A DNA stretch of 64,000 nucleotides, taken from positions 310,001 through 374,000 of the forward strand of contig NZ_FRAM01000002.1 of NCBI RefSeq assembly GCF_900142325.1, written 5' to 3'. A program made the position numbers and the translations under genes. Positions within the stretch are counted from its first letter, which is position 1, and every line of letters begins with the position of its first letter. The notes under the pieces were generated by a model. The model was not told where the DNA came from. It saw only the letters and a program-made list of their open reading frames with translations, and searched no databases. The stretch comes from Epilithonimonas mollis (lineage in GTDB: Bacteria; Bacteroidota; Bacteroidia; Flavobacteriales; Weeksellaceae). Below are positions 33,962-41,840 of the stretch, in pieces.

Positions 33962-33985
33962 ATGCCTTTCATAACTGAAAGGCAT
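33962..33985. terminator. Bidirectional terminator between the HAD gene and trpS
   Basis: ATGCCTTTC and GAAAGGCAT form a perfect 9-bp stem with a 6-nt loop, between convergent genes. Confidence 0.75.
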
Positions 33986-34007
33986 ATTTTTAGTCTTTTA
34001 TTTTGGA

Positions 34008-34976
34008 TTAAATTCCCAAACTTTCTCTCACTCTTTTGATTGTTTGATTAGCGATGACTCTAGTCTTTTCTGCACCTTCCTGAAGCTTTGCTTCAAGCTC
34101 ATTCAGATTGTTCATGTAATAATTAAAGTTTTCTCTTTCCTTTGCAAACTTCGTCAGGATCAAATCTAATAGTTCTTTTTTGGCGTGGCCGTAACCGTAA
34201 TTGCCAGCAAGATATTTCGTTCTCAATTCCTCAGTTTGTTCCGGAGTTGCGATCAGTTGATAAATGGCAAATACCTTATCAGTTTCAGGATTTTTAGGTT
34301 CTTCAAGCGGTGTAGAATCGGTTTCTATGGACATTACCTGCTTTTTCAGTTCTTTTTCTGGCAGGAAAACATTGATAATATTCCCTCTGGATTTTGACAT
34401 TTTTTGTCCGTCAGTTCCGGGAACATATTTGGTATTTTCCTCCAGCTCAGCCTTTGGCAAAACAAAAACTTCGCCCATTTGATTATTGAATCTTGAGGCA
34501 ACGTCACGTGCAATTTCCAAATGCTGCAGTTGATCTTTTCCAACAGGAACAATTTCCGCATCGTACAACAAAATATCTGCAGCCATTAAAATCGGATAAG
34601 TAAACAATCCGGCGTTCACATCTTGCAGACGGTCTGCTTTATCTTTGAAAGAATGCGCTAAAGTCAATCTTTGGTAAGGAAAAAAGCACGACAAATGCCA
34701 GGATAACTCGCAGGTTTCCGGTATATCGCTTTGTCTGTAGAAATAAGTTTTCTCCGTGTCCAGTCCACAGGCAAGCCAGGCTGCGGCAATCTCATAAGTG
34801 TTTTGTTTCAGTTCTTTCGCATCTTTGATTTGCGTCAGAGAATGTAGATTCGCTATGAACAAAAACGATTCGTTCTCAGTTTTTTTTGATAACTCGATGG
34901 CGGGAATGATGGCTCCCAAAAGATTTCCGAGATGCGGTGTTCCGGTGGCTTGTATTCCGGTCAGGATTCTGGACAT
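34008..34976 (-). CDS. trpS: Tryptophanyl-tRNA synthetase
   Basis: The 322-residue class I synthetase charges tRNA-Trp. The HIGH-like motif is TGTPHLGNLLGAI (about 11-22) and the KMSKS motif appears as DGQKMSKSRGN (about 190-200). The region LLYDAEIVPVGKDQLQHLE is also typical. The length is normal for the family. The start is ATG at 34976. Confidence 0.96.
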   Translation of the reverse strand: MSRILTGIQATGTPHLGNLLGAIIPAIELSKKTENESFLFIANLHSLTQIKDAKELKQNTYEIAAAWLACGLDTEKTYFYRQSDIPETCELSWHLSCFFPYQRLTLAHSFKDKADRLQDVNAGLFTYPILMAADILLYDAEIVPVGKDQLQHLEIARDVASRFNNQMGEVFVLPKAELEENTKYVPGTDGQKMSKSRGNIINVFLPEKELKKQVMSIETDSTPLEEPKNPETDKVFAIYQLIATPEQTEELRTKYLAGNYGYGHAKKELLDLILTKFAKERENFNYYMNNLNELEAKLQEGAEKTRVIANQTIKRVRESLGI

Positions 34977-35147
34977 TAATATTTAGATTTTAGATTTTAG
35001 AAAAATTTCATTTTGTAAAAATACAAAAGTTAAGATTGGAATCAAAGGTGTATCATTGAAACTTGGTTTATTGAATTTTCAATCTTAGAAAAAACTTTAA
35101 AAAGTTTATCCTCGTCTAATTTTCAACAATATTAAATGTAAAACAAA

Positions 35148-35180
35148 AAAGGACTGATATCCACAGAAAATCAGTCCTTT
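35148..35180 (-). terminator. Terminator of the ileS-dksA-lspA group
   Basis: AAAGGACTGAT and ATCAGTCCTTT form a perfect 11-bp stem with an 11-nt loop, 22 bp after the lspA stop; a T-rich tail follows on the minus strand. Confidence 0.8.
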
Positions 35181-35202
35181 TTATTTTTGATAATTTCATA
35201 AT

Positions 35203-35847
35203 TTAAAAATCCAATCCGTTCGGAAAAGCTTTTTTTCTAAAGATATAAAGAAATAATGCACCAAGCGTTATCGAACTGTCAGCAACATTGAAAATATATT
35301 TAAAGAACTCTATTCTGTTGCCGCCCAAAACAGGAACCCAGTCTGGCCAGGTTGTATCTACCAACGGGAAATGCAGCATGTCGACCACGCAGCCTTTCAT
35401 CAGATCCGAATAACCGTGGCCGAATTGCGTCAGTCTGGAAATCCCGCCATAGTCGATCCATCTTCCGGATTCAGCATCATAAAACGTTCCGCTGTCGAAA
35501 ATGATACCATAAAAAATCCCGTCAAAAACATTCCCGATTGCGCCGGCAAAAATCATTGCCATTGGAATGATGAGATAATTGGAAGCGCCTTCCTTCAGCC
35601 ATTTTTTGAACAGCATCACCATCCCGATTGCCAGAACAATTCTTAGAATAATCAGCATGTATTTCCCCCAGAGTCCGCCAAAATGCAGGCCGTAAGCCAT
35701 TCCAGGATTTTCTACAAACGTTAGCTTAAACCAGTTTAACCCAAACACGTTGATGCTCTCACCAAGAAAAAAATGTGTCTTGATGTAGATTTTGGAAAAC
35801 TGATCTAATAATAAGATAAGAAAAGTGATAAGGATAATTTTTTTCAT
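35203..35847 (-). CDS. lspA: Lipoprotein signal peptidase II
   Basis: The 214-residue inner-membrane aspartic protease cleaves prolipoprotein signal peptides. It has four hydrophobic helices. The catalytic Asp motifs are GCVVDMLHFP (about 133) and FNVADSSITLG (about 182). Bacteroidota enzymes are longer than the E. coli one because of an extra periplasmic loop; here it is around 110-165, including YDAESGRWIDYGG. The ATG overlaps by 1 nt the stop of the 63-residue gene upstream, so the two are probably translated together. Confidence 0.95.
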   Translation of the reverse strand: MKKIILITFLILLLDQFSKIYIKTHFFLGESINVFGLNWFKLTFVENPGMAYGLHFGGLWGKYMLIILRIVLAIGMVMLFKKWLKEGASNYLIIPMAMIFAGAIGNVFDGIFYGIIFDSGTFYDAESGRWIDYGGISRLTQFGHGYSDLMKGCVVDMLHFPLVDTTWPDWVPVLGGNRIEFFKYIFNVADSSITLGALFLYIFRKKAFPNGLDF

Positions 35848-36038
35848 TACAATCCTTTAGGTTTATTAGGTTTTGGAAATTTTTTCTCGTTTCTGTCGTT
35901 GATTTTCTTTACGGTTTTCTGATTATGAAAATGATTTCTGGCGTGAAATTTTTCAAACTCGATGCCCATTTCCTTCAGTACGCTTTTCAGTGCTGTCAGT
36001 TCCATAGAGTTTTTCGGATGTACAATGATAGATTCCAT
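35847..36038 (-). CDS. DUF2683-like small protein
   Basis: The 63-residue protein begins ESIIVHPKNSMELTALKSVL and KEMGIEFEKF, a pattern like DUF2683 proteins of Bacteroidota (antitoxin-like in size and fold). The second half is basic and disordered. Its stop overlaps the lspA start (TAATG). No toxin gene is beside it, so a role other than toxin-antitoxin is likely. Confidence 0.6.
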   Translation of the reverse strand: MESIIVHPKNSMELTALKSVLKEMGIEFEKFHARNHFHNQKTVKKINDRNEKKFPKPNKPKGL

Positions 36039-36095
36039 TTTTTTGTTTTAATTAATTTTCTTTAAGGAAAATTTTTGCAAATGTAATTAAATTAC

Positions 36096-36338
36096 TTACT
36101 TCTTAGACAATTCGTCCAGTCTTTTACGTTCTTTTTCCGTCAGGTCTTTCAGTCCGTTTTTACCGATTTTGCTCAGCAGCTGGTCAATCTCATCCTGTCG
36201 TTCTTTGCGTTTTGCATTATACTCGTCATCGATAGTATAATATTTTTGATCAGGTTTGAAAATTTTCCTAACAGATTTGTTTCTAGTCAGTAGAAAACCA
36301 ATTAAAACGGCAAAAATTACAATAATTAAAAATATCAT
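36096..36338 (-). CDS. Small membrane-anchored protein
   Basis: The 80-residue protein has one N-terminal transmembrane helix (IFLIIVIFAVLIGFLL). A charged cytoplasmic helical tail contains RKERQDEIDQLLSKIG and LTEKERKRLDELSKK. It lies between dksA and the lspA pair. The family appears conserved in flavobacteria as a hypothetical protein; no function is known to me. Confidence 0.65.
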   Translation of the reverse strand: MIFLIIVIFAVLIGFLLTRNKSVRKIFKPDQKYYTIDDEYNAKRKERQDEIDQLLSKIGKNGLKDLTEKERKRLDELSKK

Positions 36339-36418
36339 TATTTATAATAAGCAAAAAGTCCCAATTTCCAATTTTTAATAATCAGAAATTCGGACTTTGT
36401 AATTTGGTAATCAATAAG

Positions 36419-36799
36419 TTATCTCTGCATATTCTTAGCCTCGATGCTAAGCGTAGCGTGAGGAACAGCCTGCAGTCTCTCTTTTGGGATCAACTTTCCG
36501 GTTACCCTGCAGATACCATAGGTTTTATTTTCGATACGGATCAAAGCATGCTTCAGATCGCGAACAAATTTTTCCTGTCTTGATGCCAGAATAGCATTTT
36601 GCTCTTTGCTAAGCGTTTCCGCACCTTCTTCAAAAGCTTTGAAAGTCGGTGATGTATCGTCTGTTCCGTTATTTTGATTATTAATGAAGCTTTCTTTTAT
36701 AAGACCAAGGTCGTTTTCAGCTTTTGCGATTTTATCTTGAATTAATTTTTTGAATTCTTGCAACTCAGCGTCGCTATATCGTAGTTTTTCGTCAGCCAT
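36419..36799 (-). CDS. TraR/DksA-family protein with degenerate zinc finger
   Basis: The 126-residue protein starts at MADEKLRYSD (ATG at 36799); the longer frame upstream runs through a repeat and is not protein-like. It has an N-terminal coiled coil (about 10-80) and a C-terminal DksA-like segment YGICRVTGKLIPKERLQAVP. DksA/TraR proteins bind RNA polymerase in the secondary channel. The canonical C-x2-C pairs are reduced here to a single Cys, so zinc is probably not bound. It lies between ileS and lspA, a common order in this group. Confidence 0.85.
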   Translation of the reverse strand: MADEKLRYSDAELQEFKKLIQDKIAKAENDLGLIKESFINNQNNGTDDTSPTFKAFEEGAETLSKEQNAILASRQEKFVRDLKHALIRIENKTYGICRVTGKLIPKERLQAVPHATLSIEAKNMQR

Positions 36800-36835
36800 T
36801 TTCCAGCATTTTAATAGTTCAACTTTTATTTTTGT

Positions 36836-36949
36836 ATTTGGGCGTGTCCCTCGCCTCGCTATTCCAGCAGCCCGGGTCGCTACGTCCGCTTCTATCTTTT
36901 TGTTTTTCCGGAAAAACAAAAAGGATATCCGCTACCATCGCTCACGCAT
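36836..36949. repeat. Dispersed flavobacterial hairpin repeat, copy 2
   Basis: The segment has a perfect inner palindrome, CTTTTTGTTTTTCC and GGAAAAACAAAAAG. Outside it are GGATATCCGCTACC on one side and GTCCGCTTC with GGGTCGC on the other. Read on the minus strand it has the same order of words as copy 1 at 27418-27506. It lies between ileS and dksA and makes the upstream dksA frame open by chance. Confidence 0.6.
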
Positions 36950-37041
36950 TTTTTTTCAGGTGACAAGAATAAAGATAAATATTGAAAATAACCCAGTTAA
37001 AAACTTCAATTTACAAATCCTTAATAAAAAAGTAATATGGA

Positions 37042-40000
37042 TTATATTTTCTCAATTTTTACTTTGAATTTTTCTTCATCTATCTCTATTTCATCGAAAT
37101 TCGGGAGTGAATTTACAAATTCTATTTTATCCGACAATACTTCCGAAGAAATATATTGCTCATTTTTATATATTGCTAGAAAATATTGTAGTTTATCATT
37201 CAATTCGTCCAAATCATCATCTGCGTTGATGCCAAATAATTTTAATTTATCCTTGTCTATATTCTGAATATTTCCACAGCTTTCCCATTCTTCAATCAAA
37301 AGTTCATTTGCACCCGCAATTTGTATGATAATTCTGTCAGTTAATTCAAAATTTTTGTCTTTTCTCAGATTCTGAATTCTGTTGATGAATTCTCTTGCGA
37401 CACCTTCCGCCTTCAATTCATCCGTCAGTGTCAAATCTAATGCCACAGTCATTTTTCCTTCGCTTGCAACAGTCCATCCAGGGATGTCTTTAGTGGAAAT
37501 TTCGACATCATTAATCATAATCTCATATCCTGAGATATTTGATTTTCCGGTTTTCTCCAGTTCAGCAATTTGCTCACCTGAGAAATTTGAAATCGCTCCG
37601 GCAACTGTTTTCATATCTTTTCCTAATCTCGCACCCAATGTTTTGAAATTCGGTTTGATCTGTTTTACAATCAAATGCGATGCTTCTTCCGCGTTAATGA
37701 GTTGTAATTCCTTAACATTAACTTCCTGCTTGATCAGTTCTGAAACTGCTAAAATCTGCTCTTCGGTTTTCTTATCCAAAACAGGAATCAACACTTTTTG
37801 GAGTGGCTGGCGAACCTTCACATTTTCTTTTTTTCTCAGAGAGAAAACCATACTCGTGATCGTTTGAGCCAAATGCGTTTTTTCAACCAGATCTGTATCG
37901 ATCAGATTTTCATCTGCAACAGGGAAATCTGTCAGGTGAATAGAATTTACAGAATCCCTTCCGGTTACGTTATTCAAATCCTGAAACAATTGATCCATAA
38001 AGAATGGTGCAATGGGTGCAGAAAGTTTTGCAACCGTCTCAAGACAGGTGTATAACGTCTGGTAAGCAGAGATCTTGTCATCGCTGTAGTCGCCTTTCCA
38101 GAAACGTCTTCTGCATAATCTTACATACCAGTTGGATAGATTATCATTCACAAAAGTGCTGATTTCTCTCGCCACTCTCGTCGGTTCGTAATCTTCGTAT
38201 AATGCCTTGACGTCTTTGATCAGAAGATTCAATTCCGATAAAATCCAACGGTCAATTTCCGGTCTGTTCTCTATTTCTTTTTCAGTATAATTAAATCCGT
38301 CAACATTGGCATACAAAGCGAAGAATGAATAAGTATTGTATAAAGTTCCGAAGAATTTTCTGCGTACTTCATCTATGCCTTCAATATCAAATTTTAAATT
38401 TTCCCAAGGATTCGCATTGGAAATCATATACCAGCGCGTAGCATCCGGCCCGTAAGTTGAAATGGTTTCAAACGGATCAATAGTATTGCCTTTGGATTTC
38501 GACATTTTCACACCGTTTTTATCCAAAACAAGTCCGTTGCTCATTACATTTTTATAAGCTACAGAATCAAAAACCGTTGTTGCAATAGCGTGAAGCGTAT
38601 AAAACCAGCCACGCGTCTGATCTACACCTTCTGCGATAAAATCTGCCGGAAATGCTTTATTATTGTCAATTAGCTCTTTGTTTTCAAACGGATAATGCAA
38701 CTGTGCATAAGGCATCGCTCCGGAATCAAACCAAACATCTATCAGATCGCTTTCACGCTTCATTGGTTTTCCTGATTCTGAAACCAAAATAATCTGATCC
38801 ACAATGTTTTTGTGAAGATCTACTTTTGCGTAGTTTTCTTCGGACATATTTCCGATTTCGAAATCTTTGAAAGGATTCTGGGACATCATCCCTTTTTTAA
38901 TTGATTCCTCAATCGCTAAGTAAAGTTCTTCTACAGAACCAATGATTATTTCCTCTTTTTTATCCTCGGTTCTCCAGATCGGCAACGGAATTCCCCAATA
39001 TCTTGAGCGGGAAAGATTCCAGTCGTTGGCGTTTTTCAGCCAGTTTCCGAAACGACCTTCCCCTGTGGATTTTGGTTTCCAGTTGATGGTTTCGTTCAAA
39101 TCGAACATTCTGTCTTTCACATCGGTTACTTTGATGAACCAGGAATCGAGTGGATAATATAAAAGTGGCTCATCCGTTCTCCAGCTGTGCGGATAGTTGT
39201 GAACATATTTCTCAACCTTGAAGGCTTTGTTTTCTTTTCTTAGTTTAAGTGCAATTCTCTCATCAACAGATAAATAAACTTTCAAATCTGCGATGATTGA
39301 TTTTAAATTTTCTTTCTGAATATTGAATTCTGTTGCTTTTTCTGCTTCATTAAGATATTCAGACTTCACGTATTCATTTGCGAATCCGTAAGTTTCGTCT
39401 TTCACAACAGATAAGAATCGGCCTTGCAAATCTACCAGAGGAACAGGATTTCCATTGTCATCCAAAACCAACATTGGCGGAACTTCCGGTGACGCTTCTT
39501 TTGCCACTTTCGCATCATCTGCACCGAAAGTCGGAGCCGTATGTACGATTCCTGTTCCGTCTTCCGTTGTCACAAAATCTCCGGCAATCACCCGGAAGGC
39601 ATTTTCAGGATTTTGATAAGGTGTAACGTAATCTAAAAGTTGCTCATATTTAATTCCAACCAAATCAGCACCTTTGAATTCGGCTAAGATTTGATAAGGA
39701 ATGGTTTTGCTTTCTGAAGTATAATTGGCGAAATCTTCTTCCGTTCCTTCTACGAATTTCTTACCGAATTGTTTTCCAACTAAAGGTTTTGCTAAAACAA
39801 TATTAATCGGTTCAAATGTATATTGATTGAAAGTCTTAACTAAAACATAATCGATTTTTGGACCAACCGTCAAAGCCGTGTTGGAAGGCAAAGTCCACGG
39901 CGTCGTCGTCCACGCTAAGATGTGAACATCACCAAAATCTTGTAAAAATGAAGGCAAAGTCTCCGGTAAAGTCTTGAATTGTGCAACAACCGTTGTATCG

Positions 40001-40614
40001 GTCACATCACGGTAAGCTCCGGGCTGATTCACTTCGTGTGAAGATAATCCCGTTCCCGCTTTCGGAGAATAAGGCTGGATGGTGTAGCCTTTATAAATCA
40101 GACCTTTGTTGTAGATTTGCTTCAAAAGCCACCAAACCGATTCCATATATTTTGGTTTGTAGGTGATGTACGGATTTTCCATATCTACCCAATACCCGAT
40201 TTTCTCGGTCATATCATTCCAGACATCAGTGTAGCGCATCACGGCGTTTTTACAAGCTTCATTGTATTCTTCGACCGTGATTTTTTTGCCGATATCTTCT
40301 TTGGTGATTCCCAATTCTTTCTCAACACCCAGCTCTACAGGAAGTCCGTGCGTGTCCCAACCTGCTTTTCTGAAAACCTGTTTTCCATTCTGCGTTTGAA
40401 AACGGCAAAAAATATCCTTAATCGCTCTTGCCATAACGTGGTGAATTCCCGGCATTCCGTTGGCGGAAGGCGGTCCTTCATAAAAAACAAATTCCGGCTG
40501 TCCTTCACGGATTTCCACGGATTTTTTGAAAGTTTCGTTTTCTTTCCAAAATTCTGCAACATTTTTTGCAGTTTCTGTGAGGCTGAGATTTTTATATTCT
40601 TTGAACTTATTCAT
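37042..40614 (-). CDS. ileS: Isoleucyl-tRNA synthetase
   Basis: The 1190-residue class I synthetase charges tRNA-Ile and edits Val. The HIGH-type motif is PSANGMPGIHHVMARAI (about 50-66). The editing domain holds LAWTTTPWTLPSNTAL. KMSKS is in KNGVKMSKSKGNTIDPFE, and WFDSGAMPYAQLHYPF is also typical. The length exceeds that of E. coli IleRS (~940), as in IleRS2-type enzymes with a different C-terminal domain, often linked to lower mupirocin sensitivity. It appears to be the first gene of the ileS-dksA-lspA group. Confidence 0.96.
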   Translation of the reverse strand: MNKFKEYKNLSLTETAKNVAEFWKENETFKKSVEIREGQPEFVFYEGPPSANGMPGIHHVMARAIKDIFCRFQTQNGKQVFRKAGWDTHGLPVELGVEKELGITKEDIGKKITVEEYNEACKNAVMRYTDVWNDMTEKIGYWVDMENPYITYKPKYMESVWWLLKQIYNKGLIYKGYTIQPYSPKAGTGLSSHEVNQPGAYRDVTDTTVVAQFKTLPETLPSFLQDFGDVHILAWTTTPWTLPSNTALTVGPKIDYVLVKTFNQYTFEPINIVLAKPLVGKQFGKKFVEGTEEDFANYTSESKTIPYQILAEFKGADLVGIKYEQLLDYVTPYQNPENAFRVIAGDFVTTEDGTGIVHTAPTFGADDAKVAKEASPEVPPMLVLDDNGNPVPLVDLQGRFLSVVKDETYGFANEYVKSEYLNEAEKATEFNIQKENLKSIIADLKVYLSVDERIALKLRKENKAFKVEKYVHNYPHSWRTDEPLLYYPLDSWFIKVTDVKDRMFDLNETINWKPKSTGEGRFGNWLKNANDWNLSRSRYWGIPLPIWRTEDKKEEIIIGSVEELYLAIEESIKKGMMSQNPFKDFEIGNMSEENYAKVDLHKNIVDQIILVSESGKPMKRESDLIDVWFDSGAMPYAQLHYPFENKELIDNNKAFPADFIAEGVDQTRGWFYTLHAIATTVFDSVAYKNVMSNGLVLDKNGVKMSKSKGNTIDPFETISTYGPDATRWYMISNANPWENLKFDIEGIDEVRRKFFGTLYNTYSFFALYANVDGFNYTEKEIENRPEIDRWILSELNLLIKDVKALYEDYEPTRVAREISTFVNDNLSNWYVRLCRRRFWKGDYSDDKISAYQTLYTCLETVAKLSAPIAPFFMDQLFQDLNNVTGRDSVNSIHLTDFPVADENLIDTDLVEKTHLAQTITSMVFSLRKKENVKVRQPLQKVLIPVLDKKTEEQILAVSELIKQEVNVKELQLINAEEASHLIVKQIKPNFKTLGARLGKDMKTVAGAISNFSGEQIAELEKTGKSNISGYEIMINDVEISTKDIPGWTVASEGKMTVALDLTLTDELKAEGVAREFINRIQNLRKDKNFELTDRIIIQIAGANELLIEEWESCGNIQNIDKDKLKLFGINADDDLDELNDKLQYFLAIYKNEQYISSEVLSDKIEFVNSLPNFDEIEIDEEKFKVKIEKI

Positions 40615-40728
40615 TTTAATCTGAGTGTCAGCAATTAATTAAGTTCGCAAATTTAGTGAATTTTGTGTTTTAAAAAACTTGAGGAATAGGATTAATTATT
40701 TATATTCGTTGTGGATTAAAATGAAAAT

Positions 40729-41829
40729 ATGAAAAAAAACTATTACCTGTACTCTTTATTGCTGTTTTTATTGTTGTTTTCATGTAAAGATGATGGCGAT
40801 GTTGTTGAATCGTCAATTCCTGAGCAAACCGTAAAATTTGATATCAACACTGTTCCGTATGCCAAATTATCGGATTATTCCTTTTTTAAAGGCGATTTGA
40901 AAGATCTGACACCAGTTGCGAAAGTTTTACCTTATGAGCCCGCCAGTTCTTTGTTTACCGATTATGCCTCGAAAAAAAGATTTGTTTGGATGCCTCAGGG
41001 TACGAAAGCAAATTATGACGAAGATGGAAAAACGTTGGATTTCCCTGTGGGAACGACGCTGATAAAAAATTTTTATTACACAACTCTCCAGCCGAATAAT
41101 ACAACAAAAATTATCGAAACAAGGTTAATGATCAGAAAATCGACAGGCTGGATTTTTGCAGAATACATTTGGAACGACTCGCAGACTGAAGCTAACCTCG
41201 TAAGCGGAGAAGATTTTAACAGCGGCACTTCTCAGAATATTACTTTTAAAAAACCCAACGGCGAAGTTATCAATACAGATTACAGAATCCCTTCAGAAAC
41301 AGAATGTTTTGCCTGCCACAGAGTCAACGGAAAATCTGTCCCGATTGGAACGAAGCCACAAAACCTGAACACCATTTATAATTATTCTACAACCAATATT
41401 AAGAATCAGTTACAAAAATGGGTAGATGAAGGTTATCTCACCAGTTATCCATCCACTATTGCTTCCACCGTAGATTATCACGATACAACTAAACCCGTTG
41501 AGATCAGATTGCGTTCTTATCTGGACATCAACTGTGCGCATTGCCACCAGGCTAATGCCAGATGCGATTACCGGGCTTTGAGACTTGCCTTTAACCAAAC
41601 ATCCAACCTTACCAATATCGGGGTTTGCCTGTCCGCTGCCGAACCGGTTAATTCGACTATAGAAAAAATAGTGGCACCAGGCAATTATAATAAATCCGTG
41701 ATGCATTTCAGGCTGAAATCCGTAGATGAAAGCAACAGAATGCCATTGCTCGGAAGAACAATTGTCCATGACGAAGGAATAGCACTGCTACAGGAATGGA
41801 TAAGCTCTCTACATCAAACTTGTAATTAA
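40729..41829 (+). CDS. Diheme c-type cytochrome lipoprotein
   Basis: The 366-residue protein has a lipoprotein signal (LLLFLLLFSCKDDG) and two haem-binding motifs, CFACH (about 191-195) and CAHCH (about 268-272). Two axial-ligand candidates are Met residues in the last third (KSVMHF, NRMPLLGR). The architecture resembles SO2930-type diheme cytochromes, so it likely transfers electrons at the cell envelope. Twelve bp after its stop begins a T9SS-secreted CRTAC-type protein, probably in the same operon. Confidence 0.8.
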   Translation: MKKNYYLYSLLLFLLLFSCKDDGDVVESSIPEQTVKFDINTVPYAKLSDYSFFKGDLKDLTPVAKVLPYEPASSLFTDYASKKRFVWMPQGTKANYDEDGKTLDFPVGTTLIKNFYYTTLQPNNTTKIIETRLMIRKSTGWIFAEYIWNDSQTEANLVSGEDFNSGTSQNITFKKPNGEVINTDYRIPSETECFACHRVNGKSVPIGTKPQNLNTIYNYSTTNIKNQLQKWVDEGYLTSYPSTIASTVDYHDTTKPVEIRLRSYLDINCAHCHQANARCDYRALRLAFNQTSNLTNIGVCLSAAEPVNSTIEKIVAPGNYNKSVMHFRLKSVDESNRMPLLGRTIVHDEGIALLQEWISSLHQTCN

Positions 41830-41840
41830 AAATACATAAA

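Noticed and set aside
35847-36038. Toxin-antitoxin module based on the DUF2683-like gene
   Set aside because: The neighbour is lspA and no toxin-like gene is adjacent; the small gene is probably just co-translated.
36800-36919. Longer N-terminus of the DksA-like protein (additional 40 codons)
   Set aside because: This stretch lies in the dispersed hairpin repeat and encodes an Arg/Ala-rich segment unlike the family; the ATG at 36799 gives the normal N-terminus.
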